A DNA stretch of 64,000 nucleotides from Arhodomonas sp051195215 (GTDB lineage Bacteria > Pseudomonadota > Gammaproteobacteria > Nitrococcales > Nitrococcaceae). Shown piece after piece: positions 43,404 through 52,275 of the stretch (its first letter is position 1; each line of letters starts with the position of its first letter). Made by a program: the position numbers and the translations under genes. Below the pieces are notes generated by a model. That model worked only from the letters and a program-made list of their open reading frames with translations, was not told where the DNA came from and ran no database searches. The DNA lies in NCBI RefSeq assembly GCF_051195215.1, contig NZ_JBNAZM010000006.1:1-64000 (forward strand), in the 5' to 3' direction.

Positions 43404-43518
43404 GTTCGCGGCGGCGTGGCCACGCTCGTCGCGGTCAGCCGCCAGGGGCGGCCCGCGGCGAGTGGCCTGCGTTTCGTTCGCGCCCAGGGCGCAGATTCAC
43501 GGCACAATCGCGGAAGCC

Positions 43519-43851
43519 ATGGCAACCGTCGCAACGAGCCTGCTCGCTTTTGCCGGCGCCGCCATCGCGGAGATCGCCGGCTGTTTCACGTTCTGGATGT
43601 GGCTGCGCCTTGGCAGGAGTCCCTGGTGGCTGGTGCCGGGGATGCTGAGCCTGGCGGCGTTCGCCTACCTGCTCACCCTGGTGGGCGTGGATTTTGCCGG
43701 GCGCGCTTACGCTGCCTACGGCGGAATTTACATCGTATCCTCGCTGGCGTGGCTGTGGGCGGTGGAGAGTCGGGTGCCGGATCAATGGGACGTCGCCGGA
43801 GCGGCGGTCTGCCTGATTGGGGCCGGTATCATCCTGCTCGGCCCCCGGTGA
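43519..43851 (+). CDS. YnfA/UPF0060 family membrane protein
   Basis: 110 residues with four helices and the family strings AEIAGCFTFWMWLRLGRSPWW and AYGGIYIVSSLAWLW. It is close in size and topology to small multidrug resistance proteins; function is not established. A frame runs further upstream through the end of the TRAP gene, but the ATG at 43519 (with CGGAAG upstream) matches the family start. Confidence 0.92.
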   Translation: MATVATSLLAFAGAAIAEIAGCFTFWMWLRLGRSPWWLVPGMLSLAAFAYLLTLVGVDFAGRAYAAYGGIYIVSSLAWLWAVESRVPDQWDVAGAAVCLIGAGIILLGPR

Positions 43852-43991
43852 CGCCGACGCCGATGCGCGTGGTCTGGACGAGGGATTTCACGGGGTAGCC
43901 GGTTGCTGTTGCGCTGGTTCGCGTTTCGCGATCCCGATACGGCCAGTGCCGGACCCGGTGACGGGAGGTGTCCCTGCTTCTGGCCGGTAAA

Positions 43992-44019
43992 GGCGGACGC
44001 GCGTGGCGGCGCGTCCGCC
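43992..44019. terminator. Terminator between ynfA and the AhpD-like gene
   Basis: GGCGGACGCGC (43992-44002) and GCGCGTCCGCC (44009-44019) form a perfect 11-bp stem with a 6-nt loop between two convergent genes. It lies only 11 bp beyond the stop of the minus-strand gene. Confidence 0.75.
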
Positions 44020-44029
44020 TCGTACCGGC

Positions 44030-44581
44030 TCACGACCGGGACCACCGGAATGCGGCGATTTCCTCGTTCAACGGCGTGCCGGTGATGTGGTTGGCGTAGT
44101 TGCTCAGCGTCTTCAGGCTGATTCCGACCAGCACCTCCAGAACGTTTTCGCGGGTGAATCCGGCGGCCAGGAAGTCCTCGATCGTCGCCTCATCCACCCA
44201 ACCACGGTCGCGCACGACGCGCTGTGTGAATGTCGCAAGTGCGCCGAGGCGTTCGTCGGGGACGCTGTCGCCGTCGCGGATGGCGTCGACGACGGTTTCC
44301 GGCGCGTTGGCCTTGCGTGCGCCTGCGGTATGGGCGGCGACGCAGAACTCGCAGCCGTTCTCCACCGACGCGCTGAGCAGGATGATCTGCTGCTCGGCCG
44401 GCGAGAACGATGTCCGCCCCAGGATGTCGGTCAACGCCTGGTAGGCTTCCAGCGCTGCCGGAGACTCGGCGAGCTGCCCGAACAGATTCGGGATGAAGCC
44501 CATCCTGGACTGAACGGCTTCCAGGCGCTCGCGTGCCGCCGCCGGGGCGGTGTCCGTGGTGTGCAGCGGAAACGTTGCCAT
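44030..44581 (-). CDS. AhpD-like carboxymuconolactone decarboxylase family protein
   Basis: 183 residues, all-helical. The redox motif CEFC-x3-H (C77, C80, H84 in GCEFCVAAHTAG) is the AhpD peroxidase site. The IPNLFGQLAESPAALEAYQ start is common in CMD-family peroxidase-related proteins. The ATG at 44581 follows GGGAGGTAACG. It is divergent from an AraC regulator 152 bp away, which probably controls it. Confidence 0.9.
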   Translation of the reverse strand: MATFPLHTTDTAPAAARERLEAVQSRMGFIPNLFGQLAESPAALEAYQALTDILGRTSFSPAEQQIILLSASVENGCEFCVAAHTAGARKANAPETVVDAIRDGDSVPDERLGALATFTQRVVRDRGWVDEATIEDFLAAGFTRENVLEVLVGISLKTLSNYANHITGTPLNEEIAAFRWSRS

Positions 44582-44733
44582 GGCGTTACCTCCCGTTTGG
44601 TTGCTGCGGAGGGTCGGCGGGTGTGTCGCTGGTCGCCCCCCTGATCGTCTACCACCAATATGGGGAACGCTCATGGACGATAGTAGATCCAAGAAGTCAT
44701 GTTTCATGTCAGTTCGTTCAGGCGACGCCGCGC

Positions 44734-45636
44734 ATGGATCTCATCAGTCAGCTCCTCTACACGTTTCATTTGAATGCGAGGGTGTCAGTCCGCGCTCAGT
44801 TCTGCGGGCGTTGGAACCTGGATCACGAGACGACGGGCCAGGCGAGTTTCCACCTCGTGGCTTCCGGGCAGTGCTGGCTGCACCGCTACGATGGTGGTGA
44901 GCCGATGGCTCTCGGAGCCGGAGACCTGTTGATTCTCCCTCGGGATGCACCGCATGTGCTGAGCGATTCCGCCGTTCGCGGCGATGCGCCGCCGCCCGAG
45001 TTTCTACCGTTGGACGACGAGCGAGAGGATGGGGCGGGCGTCGTGTGCGGGCACTTCCGGTTCGAGCAGGGGGGATCGAATCCTTTGCTGGATGCGCTGC
45101 CCGACTACCTGCTGATCCACACCTCCACGGCGGTCGGCGGCTCCGCGCTGCGGGGCATCGCGGAATTGCTGGTCGATGAGGCCCGTAGCGGTGCTCCCGG
45201 CTTCGAGGCGGTGGTGGACCGACTCTCGGATGCGTTGTTCATCAAGGCGCTACGTTGGTATCTCGACAATAATCGCGATCAGCCGGGCCTGGCTGCGGCC
45301 GTGTCCGATCCCGCCATTCATCATGCCTTGCAGCTCATCCACGACAGTCCGCAGACGGCCTGGACCGTGGCGCTGCTGGCGAGGGCGGTTGCAATGTCAC
45401 GCACCGCCTTCGTGGCGCGATTCGGGGCCTTGATGGGGGAGCCACCCATGACCTACGTGAATCGCTGGCGCATGCTGCTCGCCTATCGCTGGCTTCGGGA
45501 AGGGGAAACGGTCGCAGCGGTTGCCGAGCACTGCGGCTATGCAACGGAGGCCGGCTTCAGCAAGGCGTTCACGCGGCACTATGGTCTCGGCCCGGGGGCG
45601 GTGAGGCGTGCGCACCGCGCGGCGGTAACCGCCTGA
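44734..45636 (+). CDS. AraC family regulator with cupin_6 sensor
   Basis: 300 residues. The N-terminal cupin-type domain (about 1-170) starts MDLISQLLYTFHL and contains FHLVASGQCWLH and LPRDAPHVLSD. The C-terminal AraC domain (about 195-300) has two helix-turn-helix units, one around LARAVAMSRTAFVARFGALMG and one ending CGYATEAGFSKAFTRHYG. The frame continues upstream, but residues before 44734 are unrelated to the family. This branch often sits next to oxidoreductase or CMD-family genes, and the divergent AhpD-like gene is the evident target. Confidence 0.9.
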   Translation: MDLISQLLYTFHLNARVSVRAQFCGRWNLDHETTGQASFHLVASGQCWLHRYDGGEPMALGAGDLLILPRDAPHVLSDSAVRGDAPPPEFLPLDDEREDGAGVVCGHFRFEQGGSNPLLDALPDYLLIHTSTAVGGSALRGIAELLVDEARSGAPGFEAVVDRLSDALFIKALRWYLDNNRDQPGLAAAVSDPAIHHALQLIHDSPQTAWTVALLARAVAMSRTAFVARFGALMGEPPMTYVNRWRMLLAYRWLREGETVAAVAEHCGYATEAGFSKAFTRHYGLGPGAVRRAHRAAVTA

Positions 45637-45673
45637 CCGGTGTCCGCCGCCCGTGGCATGGTCCGGCACGGCG

Positions 45674-47044
45674 TCAGGCGGTGAACTGGTCGCGACTGAG
45701 GCCGTACTTCTGCATTTTGTCGTAGAGCGTCTTGCGCGGCAGCCCGAGCGTTTCGGTGGTGCGGCTGATGTTACCGTGCTGGGCGCGCAGGGCCTGCTCG
45801 ATAAGCTCGCGCTCGAAGCGCTCCACCTGTTCGCGCAGCCCCATGCTCGCCGCCTCGTCGTCGCTGGCGTTATCGAGCACACGATCCAGGTCGAACGCGT
45901 AATGCTCCCCCAGCAGGACATAGCGCTCGGCGACGTTGCGCAGCTCGCGAACGTTGCCCGGCCATTGGTGGCGCATGAGCGCGGCACGCTGATGTGGGGT
46001 GAGTGCCGGCGCTTCGCGCTGGTAACGGTGGCCGGCGACCAGCGCGAAATGCTGGAAGAGCAGGGGGATGTCCTCGCGCCGCTCGCGCAGTGGTGGAATC
46101 TCCAGCGCCACGACGTTGAGCCGGTAGTAGAGGTCTTCGCGGAAATTGCCCATCGCCGCCGCCTCCTGCAGGTCCACCTTGGTGGCCGCCACCACGCGCA
46201 GGTTCAGGGATATGGTCTGGTTGGAACCGAGCCGCGTGAGGGTGCGTTCCTGGAGGACGCGGAGCAGCTGTACCTGCTGGGCCAGCGGCATGCTCTCGAT
46301 TTCGTCGAGAAACAGCGTGCCGCCACTGGCGTGCTCGAGCTTGCCAATGCGCCGGCTGCGGGCGCCGGTGAATGCACCGGCCTCATGGCCGAAGAGCTCG
46401 GACTCGATGAGCTCCTGGGGCACGGCGCCGCAGTTGACGGCGACGAAATTGCCTTCCCGCCGCGGGCTTTGCTCGTGGAGCGAGCGCGCGACGAGCTCCT
46501 TGCCCGTGCCGGTCTCGCCGTGGATGAGCACGTCGGCGTCGGTGTCCGCGATCTGGTGGATCAGTCCGCGCAGCCGGTGTATCACCCGCGTCTGACCGAT
46601 CAGTCGCGGTCCCGGAGCGCTGTGGGCGGCGAGTGCCTGGCGCAGATGCCGGTTCTCGAGGGTGAGGCGGCGTTTGTCCAGGGCCCGGCGCACGACCTCG
46701 GTCAGGCTTTCCGGCGAATACGGTTTCTCGACGAAGTCGTAGGCACCGTCACGCATGGCGCCCACGGCCATCGCGATGTCGCCGTGACCGGTGATGAGAA
46801 TCACGGGGAGATCGCGATCGATGGTCAGCGCCTCACGCAGGAACGTCAGGCCGTCCATTTGCGGCATCTTGATATCGCAGACCACCACGCCCGGGAATTC
46901 CAGGCTCACTGCCTCCAGGGCCGGCTCGGCGCGCTCGTGAGCGTGCACGGTATAGCCGGCCAGCTCCAGGGTCTGGGTAGCCGCCATGCGGATCGCCGAC
47001 TCGTCGTCGACGAACAGCACCGGTCCTGTCTCGGTCTCATTCAT
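45674..47044 (-). CDS. dctD: Sigma54-dependent response regulator, DctD type
   Basis: 456 residues: a receiver domain (about 8-120, phosphorylation site D57 in VVVCDIKMPQMDG), a central AAA+ domain (about 148-380, Walker A GETGTGKE, the sigma54-contact GAFTGA and FLDEIESMPL) and a C-terminal Fis-type helix-turn-helix (TTETLGLPRKTLYDKMQKYGL). It overlaps the DctB-like kinase gene by eight bases. With DctB it should switch on sigma54 promoters for C4-dicarboxylate uptake. The only good such promoter in the window is at 34056-34071 before dctPQM. Confidence 0.95.
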   Translation of the reverse strand: MNETETGPVLFVDDESAIRMAATQTLELAGYTVHAHERAEPALEAVSLEFPGVVVCDIKMPQMDGLTFLREALTIDRDLPVILITGHGDIAMAVGAMRDGAYDFVEKPYSPESLTEVVRRALDKRRLTLENRHLRQALAAHSAPGPRLIGQTRVIHRLRGLIHQIADTDADVLIHGETGTGKELVARSLHEQSPRREGNFVAVNCGAVPQELIESELFGHEAGAFTGARSRRIGKLEHASGGTLFLDEIESMPLAQQVQLLRVLQERTLTRLGSNQTISLNLRVVAATKVDLQEAAAMGNFREDLYYRLNVVALEIPPLRERREDIPLLFQHFALVAGHRYQREAPALTPHQRAALMRHQWPGNVRELRNVAERYVLLGEHYAFDLDRVLDNASDDEAASMGLREQVERFERELIEQALRAQHGNISRTTETLGLPRKTLYDKMQKYGLSRDQFTA

Positions 47045-49295
47045 CCCGGCCGTCCTCCGGTTGCGCCGCCGGTAGCGTCAACGTGAATTCCGCGCCGCCG
47101 TCACGGTGATTGCTAGCATGCATCGTGCCACCCATTTCCTCGATGATGCGTGCCGAGATCGACAGTCCCAGCCCGAGGCCCTGCCCTGTCTCCTTGGTGG
47201 TATAGAAAGCGTCGAAGATGTGGGCGAGGTCCGCGGCGTCGATGCCGGGGCCATTGTCCCGCACGGTTGCGACGAGCCGGGCGTCGTCACGGCGGATGGT
47301 GATGTGCAGCTCGGGTTCGGTGGTGTCGGCGAGGGCGTGGACGGCATTGCCCACCAGGTTCACGAATACCTGCTCGAGGCGGACCATGTCGCCGAGGCAG
47401 ATCAGCGGGGCGCTGTCCCAGTGGCGGAAAACCGCCACCCCGCCGCGGGTGAGCTGGGGCTCCAGCAGTGCCAGCGCGGCGTCCACCACTGCCGGCAGGG
47501 ACACCGGCGAAGGCGTGCCCGAGCTCTTGCGCGCAAACACCTTGAGCTGGTGGACGATGCGCGCCGTCCGGGCGGTGAGTGCACTGATCTGGCTGAGGTT
47601 TTCCTGCGCTTCATTCCGTCGCTCGCGCTCGAGCAGCAGGCGGGCGTTGTCGGCGTAAGCGCGGATGGCGGTGAGCGGTTGGTTGACCTCGTGGTTGATA
47701 CCCGCGGAGAGCTGACCGATGGCCGCGAGCTTCGCGGCCTGCACGAGCTCGTCGCGGGTGTGGATGAGCTCGGCTTCGGTGCGGCGGTGTTCCTCGATCT
47801 CCTGCGTGAGCCGGCGGTTGGCGGCGACCAGGTCTTCGGTGCGCTCGGCGACACGCTGCTCGAGCTCGTCATGGGCCCGGCGCAGGGCCTGCTCGTTCGC
47901 CTTGCGCTCGGAGACGTCGTGCATGGTCACCAGGTACCGCCGGCCTTCGGCGAGCTCCATGGGGCTGACGGCGATCTCCACGGGAAATTGTGAGCCATCG
48001 CCGCGGCGGGCGGTGACCTCGATGACCGGGTGGGCGGATTCCCGGGTGGCGGTGTCGAGGCTGGCCGCCAGGCGTTCGGCGTCCCCGCGTTCGAACAGCG
48101 CCGCCAGGTGCACGCCCTGTACCGACGCTGGCGCCCGCCCGAACAGCGCGGCTGCCGTGGGGTTGAACGAGGCGATGTACCCGTTGTCGGTGAGGGTGAC
48201 GAGCCCCGCCCGGGTGTTGTCGATCACCGCCCGGACCCGCGCCTCGTTGGCGGCGGCCGCTTCCATGGCGGCGTGCTCGAAACGCATCCGATCGCGCAGG
48301 CGCAGCCGGCGTTGAACCACGATGCCCCCGGCCAGCCCCGCCGCGGCGATGATCATCGCCGCGAGCATGACCGAGCGACTGACCTGCTGCGCCACGGGCG
48401 CGGTATCGCTGAGGACGTGCACGCGCCAGCCCGCGGCGAACATGGGCATGCCCTGGCGCAGGTAGCTCGTGCCGTCATCCAGGGTGAGCACGGTGGTGTC
48501 CTCTGTGACCGACTGGCGGTGCCTGACCACCAGGGGCTTGAGCTCACGATCCGGGTAGCGCCGCGTATCCCGCAAGCGTCCGCGTTGCGCTTCGGTCAGC
48601 GGTGCGAGCGTTCGAAAGCGCCACTGAGGCCTGGTGGAGAGAAAGACCACGTCATTCGGGTCGGTGACGATGAACTCGCGATCGCCACCGCCACGCTCGC
48701 GTTCCACGACCGTGATCGCTACCTTGACCACGATGACTCCGGCGATGGCTTCATCCACACGTACCGGCGAGGCGAAGTAGTAGCCGCGCTCGTTGGAGGT
48801 GATCCCCAGCGCGTAGAAGCGTCCCAGCTCCCCTTGTACGGCCTGCTGGAAGTACGGGCGGAAGCGATAGTTGTCGCCGATGAACGAGTCCATGTCCTCG
48901 AAGTTGCTGGCGGCGACCGTCGTGCCTTCGCGGTCGAGGAGATAGATCTCCGCGGCATTGGACGTCTGTGCGGCGAGCTGCAGGTAGCGATTGACCGCCT
49001 GCCAGCTCGCGAAGTCGGCCGGTTTGCCGAGCAGGCGTTGCAGTCGGGCATCGTCGGCGAGCAACGCGGGCAGGTATTCGTACTTCTCCAGCTCCCGGCG
49101 GACGTTGGCGATATACAGCCGCAGATCGGCGGCGCCGCGCTCGCGCAGGGCATCCAGGGCGGCGTCACGGGCCAGGTGTGCGGTGGCGGCGAGAACGCCC
49201 GCGGCGGCTAGCAGCGCGGCCACGGCCACGACGAGCCAGCGCCGGCGTCGATGGGGGCTGGCGGGGTGGGCGAGGGTGGCGGCGTCACGGTTCAT
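47037..49295 (-). CDS. dctB: Sensor histidine kinase, DctB type with added PAS domain
   Basis: 752 residues. The N terminus has a membrane helix (about 20-43), a large periplasmic dCache/PDC-like sensor (about 45-285, containing FIGDNYRFRPYFQQAVQGE, the DctB-family motif) and a second helix (about 300-320). A PAS domain (about 345-455), a coiled coil, a HisKA domain with H in SAGINHEVNQPLTAIRAY and an HATPase domain (NAVHAL, DNGPGI, GLGLGLSI) follow. The PAS domain makes it longer than classic DctB (about 600). The dCache motif suggests C4-dicarboxylate sensing. I prefer the ATG at 49295 over an upstream one at 49331; neither has a good ribosome site. Confidence 0.92.
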   Translation of the reverse strand: MNRDAATLAHPASPHRRRRWLVVAVAALLAAAGVLAATAHLARDAALDALRERGAADLRLYIANVRRELEKYEYLPALLADDARLQRLLGKPADFASWQAVNRYLQLAAQTSNAAEIYLLDREGTTVAASNFEDMDSFIGDNYRFRPYFQQAVQGELGRFYALGITSNERGYYFASPVRVDEAIAGVIVVKVAITVVERERGGGDREFIVTDPNDVVFLSTRPQWRFRTLAPLTEAQRGRLRDTRRYPDRELKPLVVRHRQSVTEDTTVLTLDDGTSYLRQGMPMFAAGWRVHVLSDTAPVAQQVSRSVMLAAMIIAAAGLAGGIVVQRRLRLRDRMRFEHAAMEAAAANEARVRAVIDNTRAGLVTLTDNGYIASFNPTAAALFGRAPASVQGVHLAALFERGDAERLAASLDTATRESAHPVIEVTARRGDGSQFPVEIAVSPMELAEGRRYLVTMHDVSERKANEQALRRAHDELEQRVAERTEDLVAANRRLTQEIEEHRRTEAELIHTRDELVQAAKLAAIGQLSAGINHEVNQPLTAIRAYADNARLLLERERRNEAQENLSQISALTARTARIVHQLKVFARKSSGTPSPVSLPAVVDAALALLEPQLTRGGVAVFRHWDSAPLICLGDMVRLEQVFVNLVGNAVHALADTTEPELHITIRRDDARLVATVRDNGPGIDAADLAHIFDAFYTTKETGQGLGLGLSISARIIEEMGGTMHASNHRDGGAEFTLTLPAAQPEDGRDE

Positions 49296-49362
49296 GGTGC
49301 AGGCGATTGTAACCGTTACCGCCGCCACCACGGTGTCTTGTGCGTGTGATTACCGGGCCGTC

Positions 49363-49686
49363 TCATGCCGTCCCGAGCTTCATCACCACGACCCCGGCGA
49401 CCACGAGCGCTATGCCCACCACCTTGAGCGGCGTGAAGACTTCGCCGAACACCAGTGCGCCGACGATGGCGACGCCCACGATGCCCAGGCCTGCCCAGAT
49501 CGCGTAGACGAATCCGACGGGAAGCTGCTTGAGACTGGCGGCCATCAGCAGAAATGCGATGGCGTAGCCCACCACCACGATGACCGCCGGCAATGGCCGG
49601 GTGAAGCCATCGGAGGCCTTCAGCGCGGAGGTGGCCACCACCTCGCTGGCAATCGCCACCGCCAGGTAGAGATAGGGCATCATCAT
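49363..49686 (-). CDS. Small multidrug resistance (SMR) efflux protein
   Basis: 107 residues, four helices, EmrE-like. The essential membrane glutamate is in LAVAIASEVVATSALK, and the LPVGFVYAIWAGLGIVGVA and GEVFTPLKVVGIALVVAGVV segments are typical. EmrE-type proteins exchange protons for quaternary ammonium compounds and dyes. It overlaps the TetR gene by four bases (ATGA) and is under its control. Confidence 0.93.
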   Translation of the reverse strand: MMMPYLYLAVAIASEVVATSALKASDGFTRPLPAVIVVVGYAIAFLLMAASLKQLPVGFVYAIWAGLGIVGVAIVGALVFGEVFTPLKVVGIALVVAGVVVMKLGTA

Positions 49687-50231
49687 GATCGGTCACCTCC
49701 GCTGAGCTCGGTCAACCGTTCGAGTACGAGCCGGCGCTCGGCCTCGCTCACCACGGGTATACCGAACAGGTCGTTCATCCACAGGCCGTCGGCGGCGAGC
49801 CGAACGACCAGTGCGTCGTCGACGGGAATGCCGTCCGCGCCGAGAGCGGTTCGCCACTGCGACTGACGTTCGCGCATCGGCGCCAGCAGATGAGGCTCGC
49901 CGGCGGTTGCGGCGAGCACGGCAACCGCCAGGCGGTTGTCCGCTTCGGCATTGGCATTGTCCGGCGAGCAGGCCGCCAGGTAGCCACGCGTCCAGCTTCC
50001 GGGCGCCGTGTCGTTCTCCCGGTGTGCGTCGATGTCGCGCTCGGTCACGGTGATGAGCTTCTCCACCATCGCCGCGAGCAGCGCCTCCTTGGACGGGAAG
50101 TGGTAGATGAGCCCGCCCTTGCTCAGGCCGGCCGTCTCGGCGACAGCGTCCAGCGTCAGCCGCGCGATCCCTCGGTGCTGGACGATGTCCGCGGCTGCCC
50201 GGAGTATGCGTTCGCGTGTCGTTTCGCTCAT
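49683..50231 (-). CDS. TetR family repressor of the SMR pump
   Basis: 182 residues. The N-terminal helix-turn-helix (RILRAAADIVQHRGIARLTLDAVAETAGLSKGGLIYHFPSKEALL in pieces, about 6-52) is a clear TetR domain; the C-terminal ligand domain fits the TetR_C_37-like group. The first gene of a two-gene operon with the SMR pump. A perfect operator lies 14 bp upstream of its ATG at 50231, so it probably represses itself and the pump until an inducing drug binds. Confidence 0.92.
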   Translation of the reverse strand: MSETTRERILRAAADIVQHRGIARLTLDAVAETAGLSKGGLIYHFPSKEALLAAMVEKLITVTERDIDAHRENDTAPGSWTRGYLAACSPDNANAEADNRLAVAVLAATAGEPHLLAPMRERQSQWRTALGADGIPVDDALVVRLAADGLWMNDLFGIPVVSEAERRLVLERLTELSGGDRS

Positions 50232-50244
50232 GGGAAGGAACTGT

Positions 50245-50258
50245 ACCGACTGGTCGGT
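50245..50258. promoter_or_regulatory. TetR operator
   Basis: ACCGAC-TG-GTCGGT is a perfect inverted repeat just upstream of the TetR gene. The ACCGACTGGTCGGTT core is a common operator of TetR proteins linked to small efflux pumps. It overlaps the expected promoter and ribosome-site region. Confidence 0.8.
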
Positions 50259-50313
50259 TAAGTTTCAAGGCCCGCCCATCCGAATACCGTGATGGTTGCC
50301 CCCGGCCCGCCAG

Positions 50314-50332
50314 GCCGCCGGTCATCGGCGGC
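50314..50332 (-). terminator. Hairpin downstream of the second chemoreceptor gene
   Basis: GCCGCCG (50314-50320) and CGGCGGC (50326-50332) form a 7-bp stem with a GTCAT loop, 66 bp past the receptor stop on the minus strand. It also separates the receptor from the TetR promoter. Confidence 0.5.
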
Positions 50333-50398
50333 TACCGGCGCTGAGGGTCTATTGGTGTGGGCGTGTCGTGTGGAAGTGGCGGGTTAGGGAGGCAACGC

Positions 50399-52039
50399 TC
50401 AGGCCGTGCGGAAACGGCCCATGACTCCCTCGAGCTCGCTGGCAAGTCGTGCGAGCTCATCGCTGGCGGCGGCCACCTGGTTGGCGCCGGCCGCGGTGTG
50501 ACCGGAGGTCTCACGGATCTCGGTGACGTTACGGTCGATTTCCTCGATGGTGGAGGTCTGCTCCTCGGCAGCCGCGGCGATCCGGTTGCTCATGTCGCTG
50601 ATCGCCCGGATGCGGTCGGTCAGGGCTTCGAGCTGCTCGCTGCAGCCACGCGCCATGGTCACCGTCTCGCCGCTTTGCCGGCGGCCGGCCTCCGTGAGCT
50701 CGGCGGATTCGCGCGCACCGTTTTGCACGCGCTCGATGATGCTGCGGATTTCGGTGGTGGAGTCCTGGGTGCGCGTGGCGAGCGTGCGCACCTCCTCGGC
50801 GACCACCGCGAATCCGCGGCCGTGCTCGCCGGCCCGTGCCGCCTCGATGGCGGCATTGAGGGCGAGCAGGTTGGTCTGCTCGGCCACGTCGTTGATGACG
50901 TCGAGCACGGTGCCGATCTGGTCGGCATCCGCCGTGAGTCTGCCGATGCCTTCGCCGGTGCTCTCCATCTGCGCGGCCAGTTGCTCCACGGTGGTGACCG
51001 TACGCGCCATGGTCGCGGCCATATCGTTCGCCTCATCGTTGGCGGCGCCGGCGGTCTCGGCCGTCTCGCCGACGTTTCGGGCGACCTCCTGGGTCGTGGC
51101 CGTCATTTCGTTGGTGGCGGTGCTCACCTGATCGGTAGCCATGTGCTGAGTGTCCACGTTGGACTGTGCCTCGCGGCTCGTCGTGGAGAGCTCTTCCGCC
51201 GACGCCGAGACCTGGCGTGTCGTATCGGCTGCGCGACCGATCGTGTCGTTGAGCATGTCGAGGAATTCGTCGATGCGGTCCGAAAGCCGCCCGATTTCAT
51301 CGCCCGCGGGGTTGGCGAGTCGCAGGGTGAGATCGCCGTCGCCGCTGCAGAGGTTCTCGACACGTTCCGACATCTGCCGCAACGGGCGCAGCACGATACC
51401 CGGCACCCTGATCAGGACGAATGCGCAGACGATGAGCCCGAGCGCCAATGCCGCCAGCAGGTTCCAGCGGTTGGACGCCGCGTCGCCGGCTACCTTTTCG
51501 GCGACTCCGGCGGACAGTGTGCCGACCCGCTCGGTCATCCGGTCGAGGTGATTGCGCGCCTTGTCGAATGCCGCCTTGCCGTCACCCAGCGCCAGTGCGA
51601 GCGCCGCGTCAGTGCGACCGGCATCGGCCAGGCGCCGGACCTCGGTGCCGATCTCCTCCCAGCGCGTGACATCCGTGGCGAACGTCTTCGCCATCTTCGT
51701 GGTTTCAGCACGGCCTAGCGCCGCAGCGGATCGCTTCACACGCTCGCGTGCCTGTGCCAGGTTCTCGGCGTAGGTGTCGCGCTGCTCGCGCCGCGCCGCG
51801 GCGGAATCCGCGAGCACGCCACGCATTTGCGCGATCATCGACTGGTGCAGATCCCGGTCGGCTTCCAGCACCAGCGAGCTGCCGGGCATGAGTGCATCGG
51901 AGAAAGTCCGGGCGTCGCCGGTCATCTCCGATAGCAGCATCATCGAGAAACCGACCACCGCTGCCAGAATGACCGTCAACACGGCGACCGGCGCCGCGAG
52001 TTTCCAGCGAAACGACAGATCCCGCCACCAATTCGACAT
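50399..52039 (-). CDS. Methyl-accepting chemotaxis protein
   Basis: 546 residues: membrane helix at about 15-35, a four-helix-bundle-type periplasmic sensor (about 36-195, DLHQSMIAQMRGVLADSAAARREQRDTY in pieces), a second helix (about 197-215), HAMP and the signalling hairpin with EQTNLLALNAAIEAARAGEHGRGFAVVAEEVRTLATRT (in pieces). The ligand is unknown. The ATG at 52039 is preceded by GGGGGGCAACAAG; 42 upstream codons in the same frame are basic and not family-like. A sigma28-like promoter lies at 52106-52132. Confidence 0.94.
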   Translation of the reverse strand: MSNWWRDLSFRWKLAAPVAVLTVILAAVVGFSMMLLSEMTGDARTFSDALMPGSSLVLEADRDLHQSMIAQMRGVLADSAAARREQRDTYAENLAQARERVKRSAAALGRAETTKMAKTFATDVTRWEEIGTEVRRLADAGRTDAALALALGDGKAAFDKARNHLDRMTERVGTLSAGVAEKVAGDAASNRWNLLAALALGLIVCAFVLIRVPGIVLRPLRQMSERVENLCSGDGDLTLRLANPAGDEIGRLSDRIDEFLDMLNDTIGRAADTTRQVSASAEELSTTSREAQSNVDTQHMATDQVSTATNEMTATTQEVARNVGETAETAGAANDEANDMAATMARTVTTVEQLAAQMESTGEGIGRLTADADQIGTVLDVINDVAEQTNLLALNAAIEAARAGEHGRGFAVVAEEVRTLATRTQDSTTEIRSIIERVQNGARESAELTEAGRRQSGETVTMARGCSEQLEALTDRIRAISDMSNRIAAAAEEQTSTIEEIDRNVTEIRETSGHTAAGANQVAAASDELARLASELEGVMGRFRTA

Positions 52040-52105
52040 CTTGTTGCCCCCCGACGCGCGTAGTTCGAACTTTTGCTTATTGTTTTTTTGGCCTTGCTTA
52101 TCAAT

Positions 52106-52132
52106 GTATCGTCCGATGCCTCTCGATCTTGA
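52106..52132 (-). promoter_or_regulatory. Sigma28 (FliA)-like promoter of the second chemoreceptor
   Basis: On the minus strand TCAA (52132-52129), exactly 15 bp, then GACGATAC (52113-52106). Compared with TAAA-N15-GCCGATAA there are three mismatches in 12 positions. It gives a leader of about 57 bases to the ATG. The 52040-52275 gap holds no gene; it also contains a T7 run near 52083. Confidence 0.6.
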
Positions 52133-52275
52133 GACGGCGATGCATCTGCGGCGCCGGCGGCACACCGATTGCCCGGCTTCTGGAACACGTACACCCGGAC
52201 TATAGTCGACACAGAGGCGCAGGCGCCGTGCCTGTCGCGCGGCGGAAGCCAGCCACGCCGTTGGGGAGTGTGCCC

